A DNA stretch of 24,881 bases from an uncultured Collinsella sp. (GTDB taxonomy: Bacteria > Actinomycetota > Coriobacteriia > Coriobacteriales > Coriobacteriaceae). The position numbers and the translations under genes are program-made. The notes below the pieces were generated by a model. The model was given only the letters and a program-made list of their open reading frames with translations, had not been told where the DNA came from and searched no databases. This document shows positions 8,070 through 15,192 of this stretch, piece by piece. The number at the start of each line of letters is the position of its first letter. Within the stretch, counting starts at the first letter, position 1. The stretch spans positions 1-24,881 of the forward strand of contig CAAENB010000144.1 of assembly GCA_900757235.1 (NCBI GenBank), given 5' to 3'.

Positions 8070-8866
8070 AGCATCACGCCGATCGCAGCATGGCGCCCAC
8101 AGGTGCCGTCCTCGTTACGGTAGGAATAAAAGCGGTCGTTCTGACGCACAGTCGAAAGCTGGGTATCCACGATATTATCCGCGTCCACACCGATATCTAC
8201 CAGCGCCTCACGAATGGCGGCAGATAGATCGAGCATGCGAGAAGCGCCCGCATCGATGCACGAAAACTCGGCGGCAAAGCGGTCCATGAGTTCCTGGGAT
8301 ACCTCATATTCGTCAGCCAAGATATGGGGGCCGATATAGGCGGAAACGTCGCTCGCATCGCAGCCGGCAGCATCGCAAAGCGCCCGGCACGCCTTGGCAG
8401 AAATACGTGCAATCGTGCCCTTCCAACCGGAGTGCACCACGGCAAATCCGCCGGGGGCCACCAGCACCACGGGAACGCAGTCGGCAAAGCAGAGCAGCAC
8501 GGGCACGTCATGGGCCGTACAGACGATGGCATCGCAGCCCTCGGCAATCTGCTCGCGAACGTCCTCAAGGTCATCGGCGCCGTTCGAAGTCACCGTAACG
8601 ATATGGTCACCATGTACCTGATTGGGCACGAGCAGATTATGCTCGCACTCAGTGGCGCCCATAGCTTCGAGCGCTCGACGACGATTTTCTTGAACAGCAA
8701 AGGGGTCATCGCCTACATGCGAGCCCAGGTTGAGCGAGGAGTACGCATCTTCAGAAACGCCACCGGTGCGCTCGGTAAAGGCAAAGCGAACATCGGATGT
8801 CGCGCCCTCCACCAACGTAACTCCATCATGGTCGACACGCGAAACGTTGTCCGCACGTGCTGCCAT
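8066..8866 (-). CDS. pgeF: PgeF/YlmD/LACC1 family multicopper-oxidase-like purine nucleoside phosphorylase
   Basis: A 266-residue member of the DUF152/YfiH/YlmD family. The zinc-site residues are visible: H85 in NQVHGDH, C130 in CFADCVPV and H145 in VVHSGWKGT. Members of this family have been shown to phosphorolyse and deaminate purine nucleosides; in E. coli PgeF (YfiH) is linked to cell wall quality control by removing mis-incorporated peptide. Older annotation as polyphenol oxidase or laccase is probably not its physiological role. The ATG at 8866 has TTAGGAGG upstream; a longer start at 8887 would bury that site. It is the first gene of the phosphate operon and lies next to ftsZ, the same neighbourhood as ylmD in Bacillus. 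Confidence 0.93.
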   Translation of the reverse strand: MAARADNVSRVDHDGVTLVEGATSDVRFAFTERTGGVSEDAYSSLNLGSHVGDDPFAVQENRRRALEAMGATECEHNLLVPNQVHGDHIVTVTSNGADDLEDVREQIAEGCDAIVCTAHDVPVLLCFADCVPVVLVAPGGFAVVHSGWKGTIARISAKACRALCDAAGCDASDVSAYIGPHILADEYEVSQELMDRFAAEFSCIDAGASRMLDLSAAIREALVDIGVDADNIVDTQLSTVRQNDRFYSYRNEDGTCGRHAAIGVML

Positions 8867-9024
8867 ACTAAAGCCTCCTAATAACACAAGTACCGCGGCG
8901 TCGCCGCGCAGTCCGCGTTTATACGGCTGTCATACTTCCTTAAAAGGATACCCGCAGCGGTAGGGACCAAACGTAAAGGGAACGTAAGGAGATTGGAGGC
9001 TTTCGTTTACAAACGAGAAACAAA
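8867..9024 (-). promoter_or_regulatory. pgeF-pst promoter region with PHO-box-like tandem repeat
   Basis: On the plus strand AACGTAA occurs at 8970-8976 and 8981-8987, exactly 11 bp apart, in two 11-base units that agree at 9 of 11 positions. Read on the minus strand the units begin TTACGTT. PhoB/PhoP boxes in several phyla are tandem 11-bp repeats that take the place of the -35 element. A possible -10, TATCCT (minus strand 8950-8945), lies at a suitable distance. A GC-rich hairpin (CGCGGC-GAC-GCCGCG, within about 8893-8909) is in the leader. Assignment as a PHO box rests on layout and context. Confidence 0.55.
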
Positions 9025-9054
9025 ACGGGGTGCATCCAAATGGACACACCCCGT
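9025..9054 (-). terminator. Intrinsic terminator after ftsZ
   Basis: ACGGGGTG (9025-9032) pairs with CACCCCGT (9047-9054), with an inner TCCA/TGGA stem (9035-9038 with 9041-9044). On the minus strand TTTTGTTTC follows. It separates the dcw cluster from pgeF-pst. Confidence 0.88.
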
Positions 9055-9076
9055 GCAGGTCGTTGAGAAAAACGAA

Positions 9077-10231
9077 CTAGAAGCTACCGCGCTTCAGGAA
9101 GTCGGGAAGCTCGAACTGGTCGTTGCCAAAGTTGGGCAGCTCGGTACCACCGACGTTGCGGGTCGGAGCGGCCTGAGCCGGGCTGGCAGCCGGAGCGGTG
9201 CGCTGCGGCTCAGCGGAGGCAGCGGCCTTGCTCTGAGACTGCTGAGCAGCAAAGAGCTCGTCCTGACGGTTGACGTTGGAATCGGAGAAGCCCGTAGCAA
9301 TGACGGTGATACGCACCTGATCGCCCAGGGACTCGTCGACAACGGTACCGAAGATGATGTTCGCCTCGGGGTCGACGGCGTTGGCGACAACGTCGGCGGC
9401 GTCGCTGATCTCCTGGATGCCCAGGTCCTTGGAACCAGCGATGGAGAGCAGCACGCGCGTGGCACCATCGATGGAACTCTCGAGCAGCGGGCTGGAGATG
9501 GCCTGCTGGGCAGCGTCGACGGCACGAGTATCCCCAGAAGAGGTACCGATACCCATCATGGCGGTACCGGCCTGCTTCATGATGGTCTTAACATCGGCGA
9601 AGTCCAGGTTGATGATACCGGGGACGGTGATGAGGTCGGTGATGCCCTGGGTGCCCTGGGAAAGGACGCCATCGGCAATCGCGAAGGCCTCGAGCATGGT
9701 GGTCTTCTTCTCGGCGATGTCGAGCAGCTTATCGTTAGGGATGACAATCATGGTGTCGACGCAATCGGAGAGGGTCTTGATGCCCTCCTCGGCGCTCTTC
9801 TTGCGCTTGCGGCCCTCGAAGGTGAAGGGCTTGGTCACGACGGCGACGGTCAGCGCGCCGACCTCGTTCATCGCGATATCGGCAACGATGGGAGCAGCAC
9901 CGGTACCGGTGCCACCGCCCTCACCGCAGGTGATAAACACCATGTCGGCGCCAGCGAGCGCCTCGGCAATGTCGTCGCGGGACTCATCGGCAGCCTTGCG
10001 GCCAACCTCGGGGTTGGCGCCGGCGCCCAGGCCGCGGGTAAGGTCGGTGCCGATGTGCACCTTGATATCGGCATCAGAGATCGCGAGTGCCTGAGCATCG
10101 GTGTTGATAGCAACAAACTCGACGCCGCGGATGCCCTCTTCGATCATTCGATTGACCGCGTTGGTACCGCCGCCGCCGACGCCGACCACCTTAATGACGG
10201 CAAGGTAGTTGTTGATCTCTGTCTCGTGCAT
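9077..10231 (-). CDS. ftsZ: Cell division protein FtsZ
   Basis: A 384-residue tubulin homologue that polymerises with GTP into the division ring. Seen: GGGGTNAVNRM (19-29), the tubulin signature GEGGGTGTGAAP (103-114) and the T7 catalytic loop NLDFADV (208-214). After the core comes a Gln/Ala/Pro-rich linker and then the conserved tail. The tail holds two tandem ELPxF motifs, ELPNF (364-368) and ELPDF (374-378), the second ending in the usual FLKRGSF. The tail binds membrane tethers, here presumably SepF. The start at 10231 follows TTCGGAGGA; an upstream ATG at 10261 is less likely. A gap of about 200 bases separates it from ftsQ, so it probably has its own promoter. Confidence 0.99.
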   Translation of the reverse strand: MHETEINNYLAVIKVVGVGGGGTNAVNRMIEEGIRGVEFVAINTDAQALAISDADIKVHIGTDLTRGLGAGANPEVGRKAADESRDDIAEALAGADMVFITCGEGGGTGTGAAPIVADIAMNEVGALTVAVVTKPFTFEGRKRKKSAEEGIKTLSDCVDTMIVIPNDKLLDIAEKKTTMLEAFAIADGVLSQGTQGITDLITVPGIINLDFADVKTIMKQAGTAMMGIGTSSGDTRAVDAAQQAISSPLLESSIDGATRVLLSIAGSKDLGIQEISDAADVVANAVDPEANIIFGTVVDESLGDQVRITVIATGFSDSNVNRQDELFAAQQSQSKAAASAEPQRTAPAASPAQAAPTRNVGGTELPNFGNDQFELPDFLKRGSF

Positions 10232-10430
10232 GTCGGTCCTCCGAACAAAGGTTATAGCCATAGCATGGGTCGACCCCTGCGCACATTAACCTTCAGGTTG
10301 AAAGTAAATGCAAAGGTAAACCGTATTATGTTTGCACATTATGAACGTATCAGTCAAATAATTGACCGTGAAAACCAAACAAACCAGATAAACGGCGTGG
10401 TATGGCCCCTCAACAAAGCATCAACCAGCG
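10232..10430 (-). promoter_or_regulatory. ftsQ-ftsZ intergenic region, probable ftsZ promoter
   Basis: This 199-base gap holds two dyads. GTCAA-ATAA-TTGAC lies at 10353-10366, and AACCT-TC-AGGTT at 10288-10299. The region is AT-richer than its surroundings and contains two CATAAT hexamers on the minus strand (10343-10338 and 10330-10325), but neither has a good -35 at the right distance. No terminator is seen after ftsQ, so ftsZ may be reached by read-through as well as by a local promoter. Confidence 0.45.
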
Positions 10431-11687
10431 CTACGAGGTCGGAGCATTCCTAAAAGTGTAGTTGCCCGGAGAGCGCACATTGATATACGTTACGCCCTCT
10501 ACCTGCGAAAGCAACTTGGTGACTACGCGTTCTTTCTTGGCGATATCGTCCGAATCGCCCAGCGACACCTCAATGCCGTTATTGAGGTTTGCCGAGATGG
10601 CTTCGACCGAAGGCGTGGAAATATCCTTGACTTGTCCCAAGAACTCGCTCGAAAAACCACGCACATAATCCAAGCCGGCCTTAACAGCTTTGGAGTTCAC
10701 CGCCTGGCCGGAAACCGGAGCGACATCCGCCGAGACATCAGTCAACAACACCGCGCCATAATGCTTGGCGAGCGCCAGCGCGGCATCGATTCCGGTCAAG
10801 GTATTTGAGCCCTGCCCTGTCGTGATGACGTTGCCCTGGTCGTCCACTTCGACCGACGTCGACAGCGGGGCGATCCAGGTGTCATCGTCTCCGATAGCCC
10901 AGGCAAGGTCGTCGGAGCTGATATACGCAATGGCGATAACTTTACGCTCCGTCGGCGTGATGATAAGCGTATGGGGAAACTGGCGCTGGACATCCACGCC
11001 CGAGACCCACGGGTTCTGCTTGAGATCCTCGGTAATCTGGTCGGGATCGACGTTAAAAAGCGACGTTCCCTCGGGCAAATCGATCAGCTGGATAGCATCG
11101 TGCTTCGTCACATGCTCGCTGCCTTGAATCTGAATATCAGTGGCAGTAAACAATCCAGAGTTGATCACCACGATGGCAACGACGACGAGCACGGCCAAGA
11201 CGGCCAGAACGCCGCCCACGATTTTGCCTTTGCCGGTAACGACAGAAGCGGCGTCTGATGTTTTATTTGCCATCGCTCCAAGTGAAGATAACGGGTTGAA
11301 ACCTTTTTTACTCGAAGGCTTCTTGGCAGTAGCCGGCACCGATGTCAGCGAGCGCGGTTTCGATGCGCCCAGCGTGCGACCTGGACGCGCCGCTTTAGTT
11401 CCCGTCGAGGGCTTGGGAGTTGCCATGGGACGGGCAGGCTTGGCGCCCATAACAGGCTTTGACGTCACCGAGGGACGCAAGGACTTTTTTGCGGCCGGAC
11501 GATTACCGAGCTGCGAGCCGACGACCGGTCGACTGGTCTGTCGAGCATGCCCGACAGACTTAGAGTGCGCGACGGTATTGCGTTGAGGTTTGGCAGGCGC
11601 GCCGGAACGCCCTCCGGCGCGGCGGAAGGTGGGTTTCGATGCTCTAGAAGCCGAGGAATTTAACTTCCGGTCTGAGCTCGATGCCAT
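10431..11687 (-). CDS. ftsQ: FtsQ/DivIB family cell division protein
   Basis: A 418-residue bitopic membrane protein. Residues 1-150 form an unusually long cytoplasmic tail rich in Lys, Arg, Pro, Ser and Ala with repeating KPxxGxKxARP-like units. The single membrane segment is about 156-176, followed by the POTRA domain (about 181-252, with IQGSEHVTKHDAIQLIDLPEGTSLF) and the FtsQ beta domain. It scaffolds FtsL and the FtsW-FtsI synthase at the septum. The ATG at 11687 has GGGAGG upstream and lies inside the end of murB, so the two genes overlap by 44 bases in different frames. Confidence 0.93.
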   Translation of the reverse strand: MASSSDRKLNSSASRASKPTFRRAGGRSGAPAKPQRNTVAHSKSVGHARQTSRPVVGSQLGNRPAAKKSLRPSVTSKPVMGAKPARPMATPKPSTGTKAARPGRTLGASKPRSLTSVPATAKKPSSKKGFNPLSSLGAMANKTSDAASVVTGKGKIVGGVLAVLAVLVVVAIVVINSGLFTATDIQIQGSEHVTKHDAIQLIDLPEGTSLFNVDPDQITEDLKQNPWVSGVDVQRQFPHTLIITPTERKVIAIAYISSDDLAWAIGDDDTWIAPLSTSVEVDDQGNVITTGQGSNTLTGIDAALALAKHYGAVLLTDVSADVAPVSGQAVNSKAVKAGLDYVRGFSSEFLGQVKDISTPSVEAISANLNNGIEVSLGDSDDIAKKERVVTKLLSQVEGVTYINVRSPGNYTFRNAPTS

Positions 11688-12555
11688 ACGCCTCCCTCAC
11701 CTTTCCGTGCACATGTCTGATAACCGCGGCAACGTCATCGGCCGAGGCAGTTCCGTTATTAACGATAAAATTAGCGTGAACGGGCGAAACTTCCGCGCCG
11801 CCAATCGAAAAACCCTTTAATCCACAATCCTCGATAAGCTTGCCCACACTCGCATCGGGCGGATTGCGAAAGACCGACCCGCAGGATGCGCGACCCATGG
11901 GCTGCGTACGCTTGCGCCTCGTAAGGTACCGCTCCATGCGCTCGCGAATGTCGGCCTTGGGCGCCGGTTTAAGCTTGAGCACGCACTCGAGGATAATCTC
12001 ATTGCGGGGAAGGCTACATTCGCGGTAGCCCCAAGTGATCTCGGACCCCGCATAATGCTTGATACCGGATGCCGGGTCAAACGTTACAACATCCTCAACC
12101 AACGAGCCAATCCACTCGGTCCGTGTGCCGGCATTCATAGATATCGCACCGCCGACCGAACCAGGGATGCCAACGGCAAATTCAAGGCCCGAGAGGCTAC
12201 GCGACAGGGCATCGTTGACCAGGCGCGCAAACATCACGCCCGCACCGACCGTCAGCGTACAACCGTCATCGGCAACAACCGTGCGCTGAAACTCACGTCC
12301 GAGCGAAATGACGGCACCGCGATAACCGCCATCGGCAACCAGCAGATTGGAGCCCTTGCCGATGATGACCCACGGCACCTGCTCGCGATCGAGCACCGCC
12401 ACGGCGCGGCGGAGGGCATGATAGCTATGGCACGTCACGAAGAGGTCGGCCTTGCCGCCGATACGATAGCTCGTATGACGCGCAAGGCGCTCGTCCTCGA
12501 TCACATCCGTGTCGATCATGCCCGAGAGCGCCATGACGGCGTTAAACAGACCCAT
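11644..12555 (-). CDS. murB: UDP-N-acetylenolpyruvoylglucosamine reductase MurB
   Basis: A 303-residue flavoenzyme that reduces the enolpyruvyl ether of UDP-GlcNAc with NADPH to give UDP-MurNAc. FAD-binding motifs are seen: HTSYRIGGKADLF, IIGKGSNLLVADGG and GLEFAVGIPGSVGGAISMNAG. The catalytic serine and its loop are in CGSVFRNPP, and the C-terminal glutamate region ends ELRPEVKFLGF. The lack of the extra loop of E. coli MurB fits the shorter type II enzymes of Gram-positives. The start lies 5 bases after the murC stop with no strong ribosome binding site, which implies translational coupling. Confidence 0.97.
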   Translation of the reverse strand: MGLFNAVMALSGMIDTDVIEDERLARHTSYRIGGKADLFVTCHSYHALRRAVAVLDREQVPWVIIGKGSNLLVADGGYRGAVISLGREFQRTVVADDGCTLTVGAGVMFARLVNDALSRSLSGLEFAVGIPGSVGGAISMNAGTRTEWIGSLVEDVVTFDPASGIKHYAGSEITWGYRECSLPRNEIILECVLKLKPAPKADIRERMERYLTRRKRTQPMGRASCGSVFRNPPDASVGKLIEDCGLKGFSIGGAEVSPVHANFIVNNGTASADDVAAVIRHVHGKVREAYGIELRPEVKFLGF

Positions 12556-12560
12556 TAGAC

Positions 12561-13979
12561 TTAAGCGTCTTTCTTGGCAGTCAGATACTCAATGAACTCG
12601 GGACCGACGGTCGTAACGTCACCGGCACCCATGGTGAGCAGCAGGTCGCCCTCGCCCACCATCTGCTCGAGCTCCTGATTGAGCTCAAGACGGCTGGAGC
12701 AGTACACGACCTCCTTGCCAGGATGCTTGGTGCGCACGGTATCGGCGAGCATCTTAGAGGTGACGCCCGGAATGGGCATCTCGCCAGCCGAGAACACATC
12801 GATCAGCAGCAGTTTATCGGCATTGGCCAATGCATCGGCAAAGTCGTCGCACAGGGCCTGCAGGCGCGAATAGCGGTGCGGCTGGAACACGACGTCGACG
12901 TGCTTGTAGCCCAGCGACGAAGCGGCAGCAAGCGTGGCCTTGATCTCGGTGGGGTGATGGCCGTAATCATCGACCACGGTGATGCCATCGATATCGCCCA
13001 CGTGGGTAAAGCGACGGCGGACACCCTCAAAGCTCGAGAGCGCCTTGGCGGCGGCGTCGATGTCAAGGCCCAGGACATAGGCGACGGTGAGCACCGCCGT
13101 GGCGTTGAGCATGTTGTGGCGACCGGGATTGCTCTTGATCTCCACAGCATGCTCAGTGCCGTCCTCAAAGCGAACGATAAAGTCACTCTGGATGCCCTTA
13201 ACATCCGGGTGCATGCAGACGATGTCGTTGCTCTCGGCAAAGCCGTAGGAAAGCACGTGACGGCCCGTCGACTTGGCGAGCTCGACCAGATGCGGGTCCT
13301 CACCGCAGACGATGACGGTGCCGTCCTCGCCCACCAGGCTCATGAATTTGGCGAAAGTTGCCTCGATCTCCTCGATACCCGAGTAGTGATCGAGGTGGTC
13401 GGCCTCGACGTTGGTCACAATGACCACGTTGGGGTTCAGGAACAGGAAGGAGCTGTCGGACTCGTCGGCCTCGGCGACAAAGTAGTCGCCCGAGCCGTTC
13501 TTGCCGTTCGTGTCATAGCCCTCGACGATGCCGCCGATCAAGAAGCTCGGATCCAGGCCCATGCGGTCGAGCATGGTGGCGCACATCGAAGACGTGGTGG
13601 TCTTGCCATGCGTGCCGGCAACAGCGACGGTGGTGTAGCCATGGCCCAAAGCAGAGAGCATCTTGGCACGGGGCCACACGGGAATACCAAGCTCGCGAGC
13701 GCGCACGAGTTCAGGGTTGGACTCCGGAATAGCGGTGGAGACAACAACCACGTCGGGCTTGACCTCGTCGATCGTGGCGGCCTCATGGCCCACATGCACC
13801 TTCACGCCAGCGCGGGTAAGCTGGCGGATATAACGTGACGTCTTAAGGTCGGAGCCGGTAACGGCATAACCGCGCTCGTGCAGAACGAGGGCGATGCCGC
13901 TCATGCCGGCGCCGCCGATACCGATAAAGTGGGCGCTCTTAAAATCGGGCGCGGAGGTTGCAGTCTGGGAATCAGCCAT
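12561..13979 (-). CDS. murC: UDP-N-acetylmuramate--L-alanine ligase MurC
   Basis: A 472-residue cytoplasmic ligase that adds L-alanine to UDP-MurNAc with ATP. The N-terminal UDP-binding loop reads HFIGIGGAGMSGIA (17-30), the ATP loop is AGTHGKTTTS (121-130), and the family motifs EADESDSSFL and DDYGHHPTEIKATL are present. HFIGIGGAGMSG distinguishes MurC from MurD and MurF. The ATG at 13979 follows AAGGAG; a GTG nine codons upstream (14006) would lie on that ribosome binding site. MurC is followed almost directly by murB. Confidence 0.97.
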   Translation of the reverse strand: MADSQTATSAPDFKSAHFIGIGGAGMSGIALVLHERGYAVTGSDLKTSRYIRQLTRAGVKVHVGHEAATIDEVKPDVVVVSTAIPESNPELVRARELGIPVWPRAKMLSALGHGYTTVAVAGTHGKTTTSSMCATMLDRMGLDPSFLIGGIVEGYDTNGKNGSGDYFVAEADESDSSFLFLNPNVVIVTNVEADHLDHYSGIEEIEATFAKFMSLVGEDGTVIVCGEDPHLVELAKSTGRHVLSYGFAESNDIVCMHPDVKGIQSDFIVRFEDGTEHAVEIKSNPGRHNMLNATAVLTVAYVLGLDIDAAAKALSSFEGVRRRFTHVGDIDGITVVDDYGHHPTEIKATLAAASSLGYKHVDVVFQPHRYSRLQALCDDFADALANADKLLLIDVFSAGEMPIPGVTSKMLADTVRTKHPGKEVVYCSSRLELNQELEQMVGEGDLLLTMGAGDVTTVGPEFIEYLTAKKDA

Positions 13980-14076
13980 GTGCTCGTGTACTCCTTGCGT
14001 AAACACTGCCTGTAACCCGTTAACTGTACCGCACCTACCGCATCAGCGCGAGGGCGACCGACGATATCCCGTCTAA

Positions 14077-15192
14077 CTAACGCAAACCCTCTACCGCATC
14101 CGCCAGAAGAGCGGCGGCCCTATCCTGAGCCAGACCACGCGCCGCCTGACGCATGGCGTCGCGCGCCGCCGCGTCATCGACCAGGTGCAGCAGCTCATCG
14201 GCAAAGGCAGAACCGTCGATATCGGCATCGGCGCAGAGCACGCCGGCCCCGGCGTCGACCAGATAACGAGCATTGGTGGTTTGGTGGTCGGCCGTCGCAT
14301 GCGGATACGGCACGAGCACCGAGGGCACGGCGAGCGCAGCGATCTCGGCCACGCTCGATGCACCCGAACGCGAGAGCACCAAATCGGCAGCAGCCAACAT
14401 ATCGCCCATGTTGTCGATGTAAGGCTGGACGCGGTAACGCTTCGCCTCCTCGGGCGTCAGCGCCAAAGCGCGCTCGGTCTCCTCAAAGCCGTCGGCACCC
14501 GTCGAATGCAACACATAGAGGTTCTTGCGCGAAAGCAGCTCGTTTTTGAGCGAAACCACGCGCTCGTTGAGGTGCTGGGCGCCAAGTGAACCGCCAAAGA
14601 CGAGCAGCAGCGTAGCGTCCTCGGGAACGCCAAGTGCCTTGCGGCCGCGAGCGCGATCGCCCTCGATTACCGAGCGACGTACGGGGTTGCCGGTCATGAG
14701 CACGTGGTCAGGGTCACCTTCGCGCTCAAAGACCGAACGCGCTGCCGGCACCGAGATGCACACGCGGGCGGCGTGGGAGTTCATCATCTTGTTGGCCAGG
14801 CCCGGAACAGAGTTCTGCTCATGCAGCAGATACGGAACGCCTGCGCCCTTGCACCACCCCAGCAGCGGAACCTCGACATAGGCACCAAAACCGATGGCGG
14901 CATCGGGCTTGCCGACCTTTGAGAAATGACTGGCGAGAGCACGCTTGGCCTTGTTGACACGCCACAGCGAGGTCAGCGCCGTCCAAGGACGGGAGCGGTC
15001 GAAGCCCGTGACCGTAATGGGCACAAAATCAAACCCAGCCTCGGGGACCAGACGACCCTCGAGCTTGCGCGACTGGCCCACGAACACAACATGGTGGCCA
15101 CGGTCACGCAGCTCTTCGGCCAAGGCGAGCGCGGGGTTGATGTGTCCAGCCGTGCCGCCGGCTGCAATAGCAACGGTCATTTTATCGGTCAT
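14077..15192 (-). CDS. murG: Undecaprenyldiphospho-muramoylpentapeptide GlcNAc transferase MurG
   Basis: A 371-residue GT-B glycosyltransferase on the inner face of the membrane. It transfers GlcNAc to lipid I to make lipid II. The N-terminal motif GGTAGHINPALALA (12-25), GFGAYVEVPLLGW, LHEQNSVPGLANK, the second-domain GGSLGAQHLN and the donor-binding SRSGASSVAEIAALAVPSVLVPYPHATADHQTTNA are hallmark MurG. The ATG at 15192 follows GAAGGGAC and overlaps the ftsW stop by 11 bases; a downstream ATG at 15180 lacks such a site. The overlap suggests coupled translation of the lipid II polymerase and the lipid II synthase. Confidence 0.97.
   Translation of the reverse strand: MTDKMTVAIAAGGTAGHINPALALAEELRDRGHHVVFVGQSRKLEGRLVPEAGFDFVPITVTGFDRSRPWTALTSLWRVNKAKRALASHFSKVGKPDAAIGFGAYVEVPLLGWCKGAGVPYLLHEQNSVPGLANKMMNSHAARVCISVPAARSVFEREGDPDHVLMTGNPVRRSVIEGDRARGRKALGVPEDATLLLVFGGSLGAQHLNERVVSLKNELLSRKNLYVLHSTGADGFEETERALALTPEEAKRYRVQPYIDNMGDMLAAADLVLSRSGASSVAEIAALAVPSVLVPYPHATADHQTTNARYLVDAGAGVLCADADIDGSAFADELLHLVDDAAARDAMRQAARGLAQDRAAALLADAVEGLR

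Noticed and set aside
8066..8866. Laccase / polyphenol oxidase function for the pgeF product
   Set aside because: The family keeps a zinc-type His-Cys-His site, and purine nucleoside phosphorylase activity is better supported for its members; the copper oxidase label is historical.
10353..10366. FNR/CRP-type site in the ftsZ leader
   Set aside because: The half-sites run in the opposite sense (GTCAA-N4-TTGAC instead of TTGAT-N4-ATCAA).
8993..10453. A 486-codon plus-strand open frame antisense to ftsZ
   Set aside because: It is the complement of a certain ftsZ; the translation is a Gly/Asp/Leu-rich shadow with no motif.
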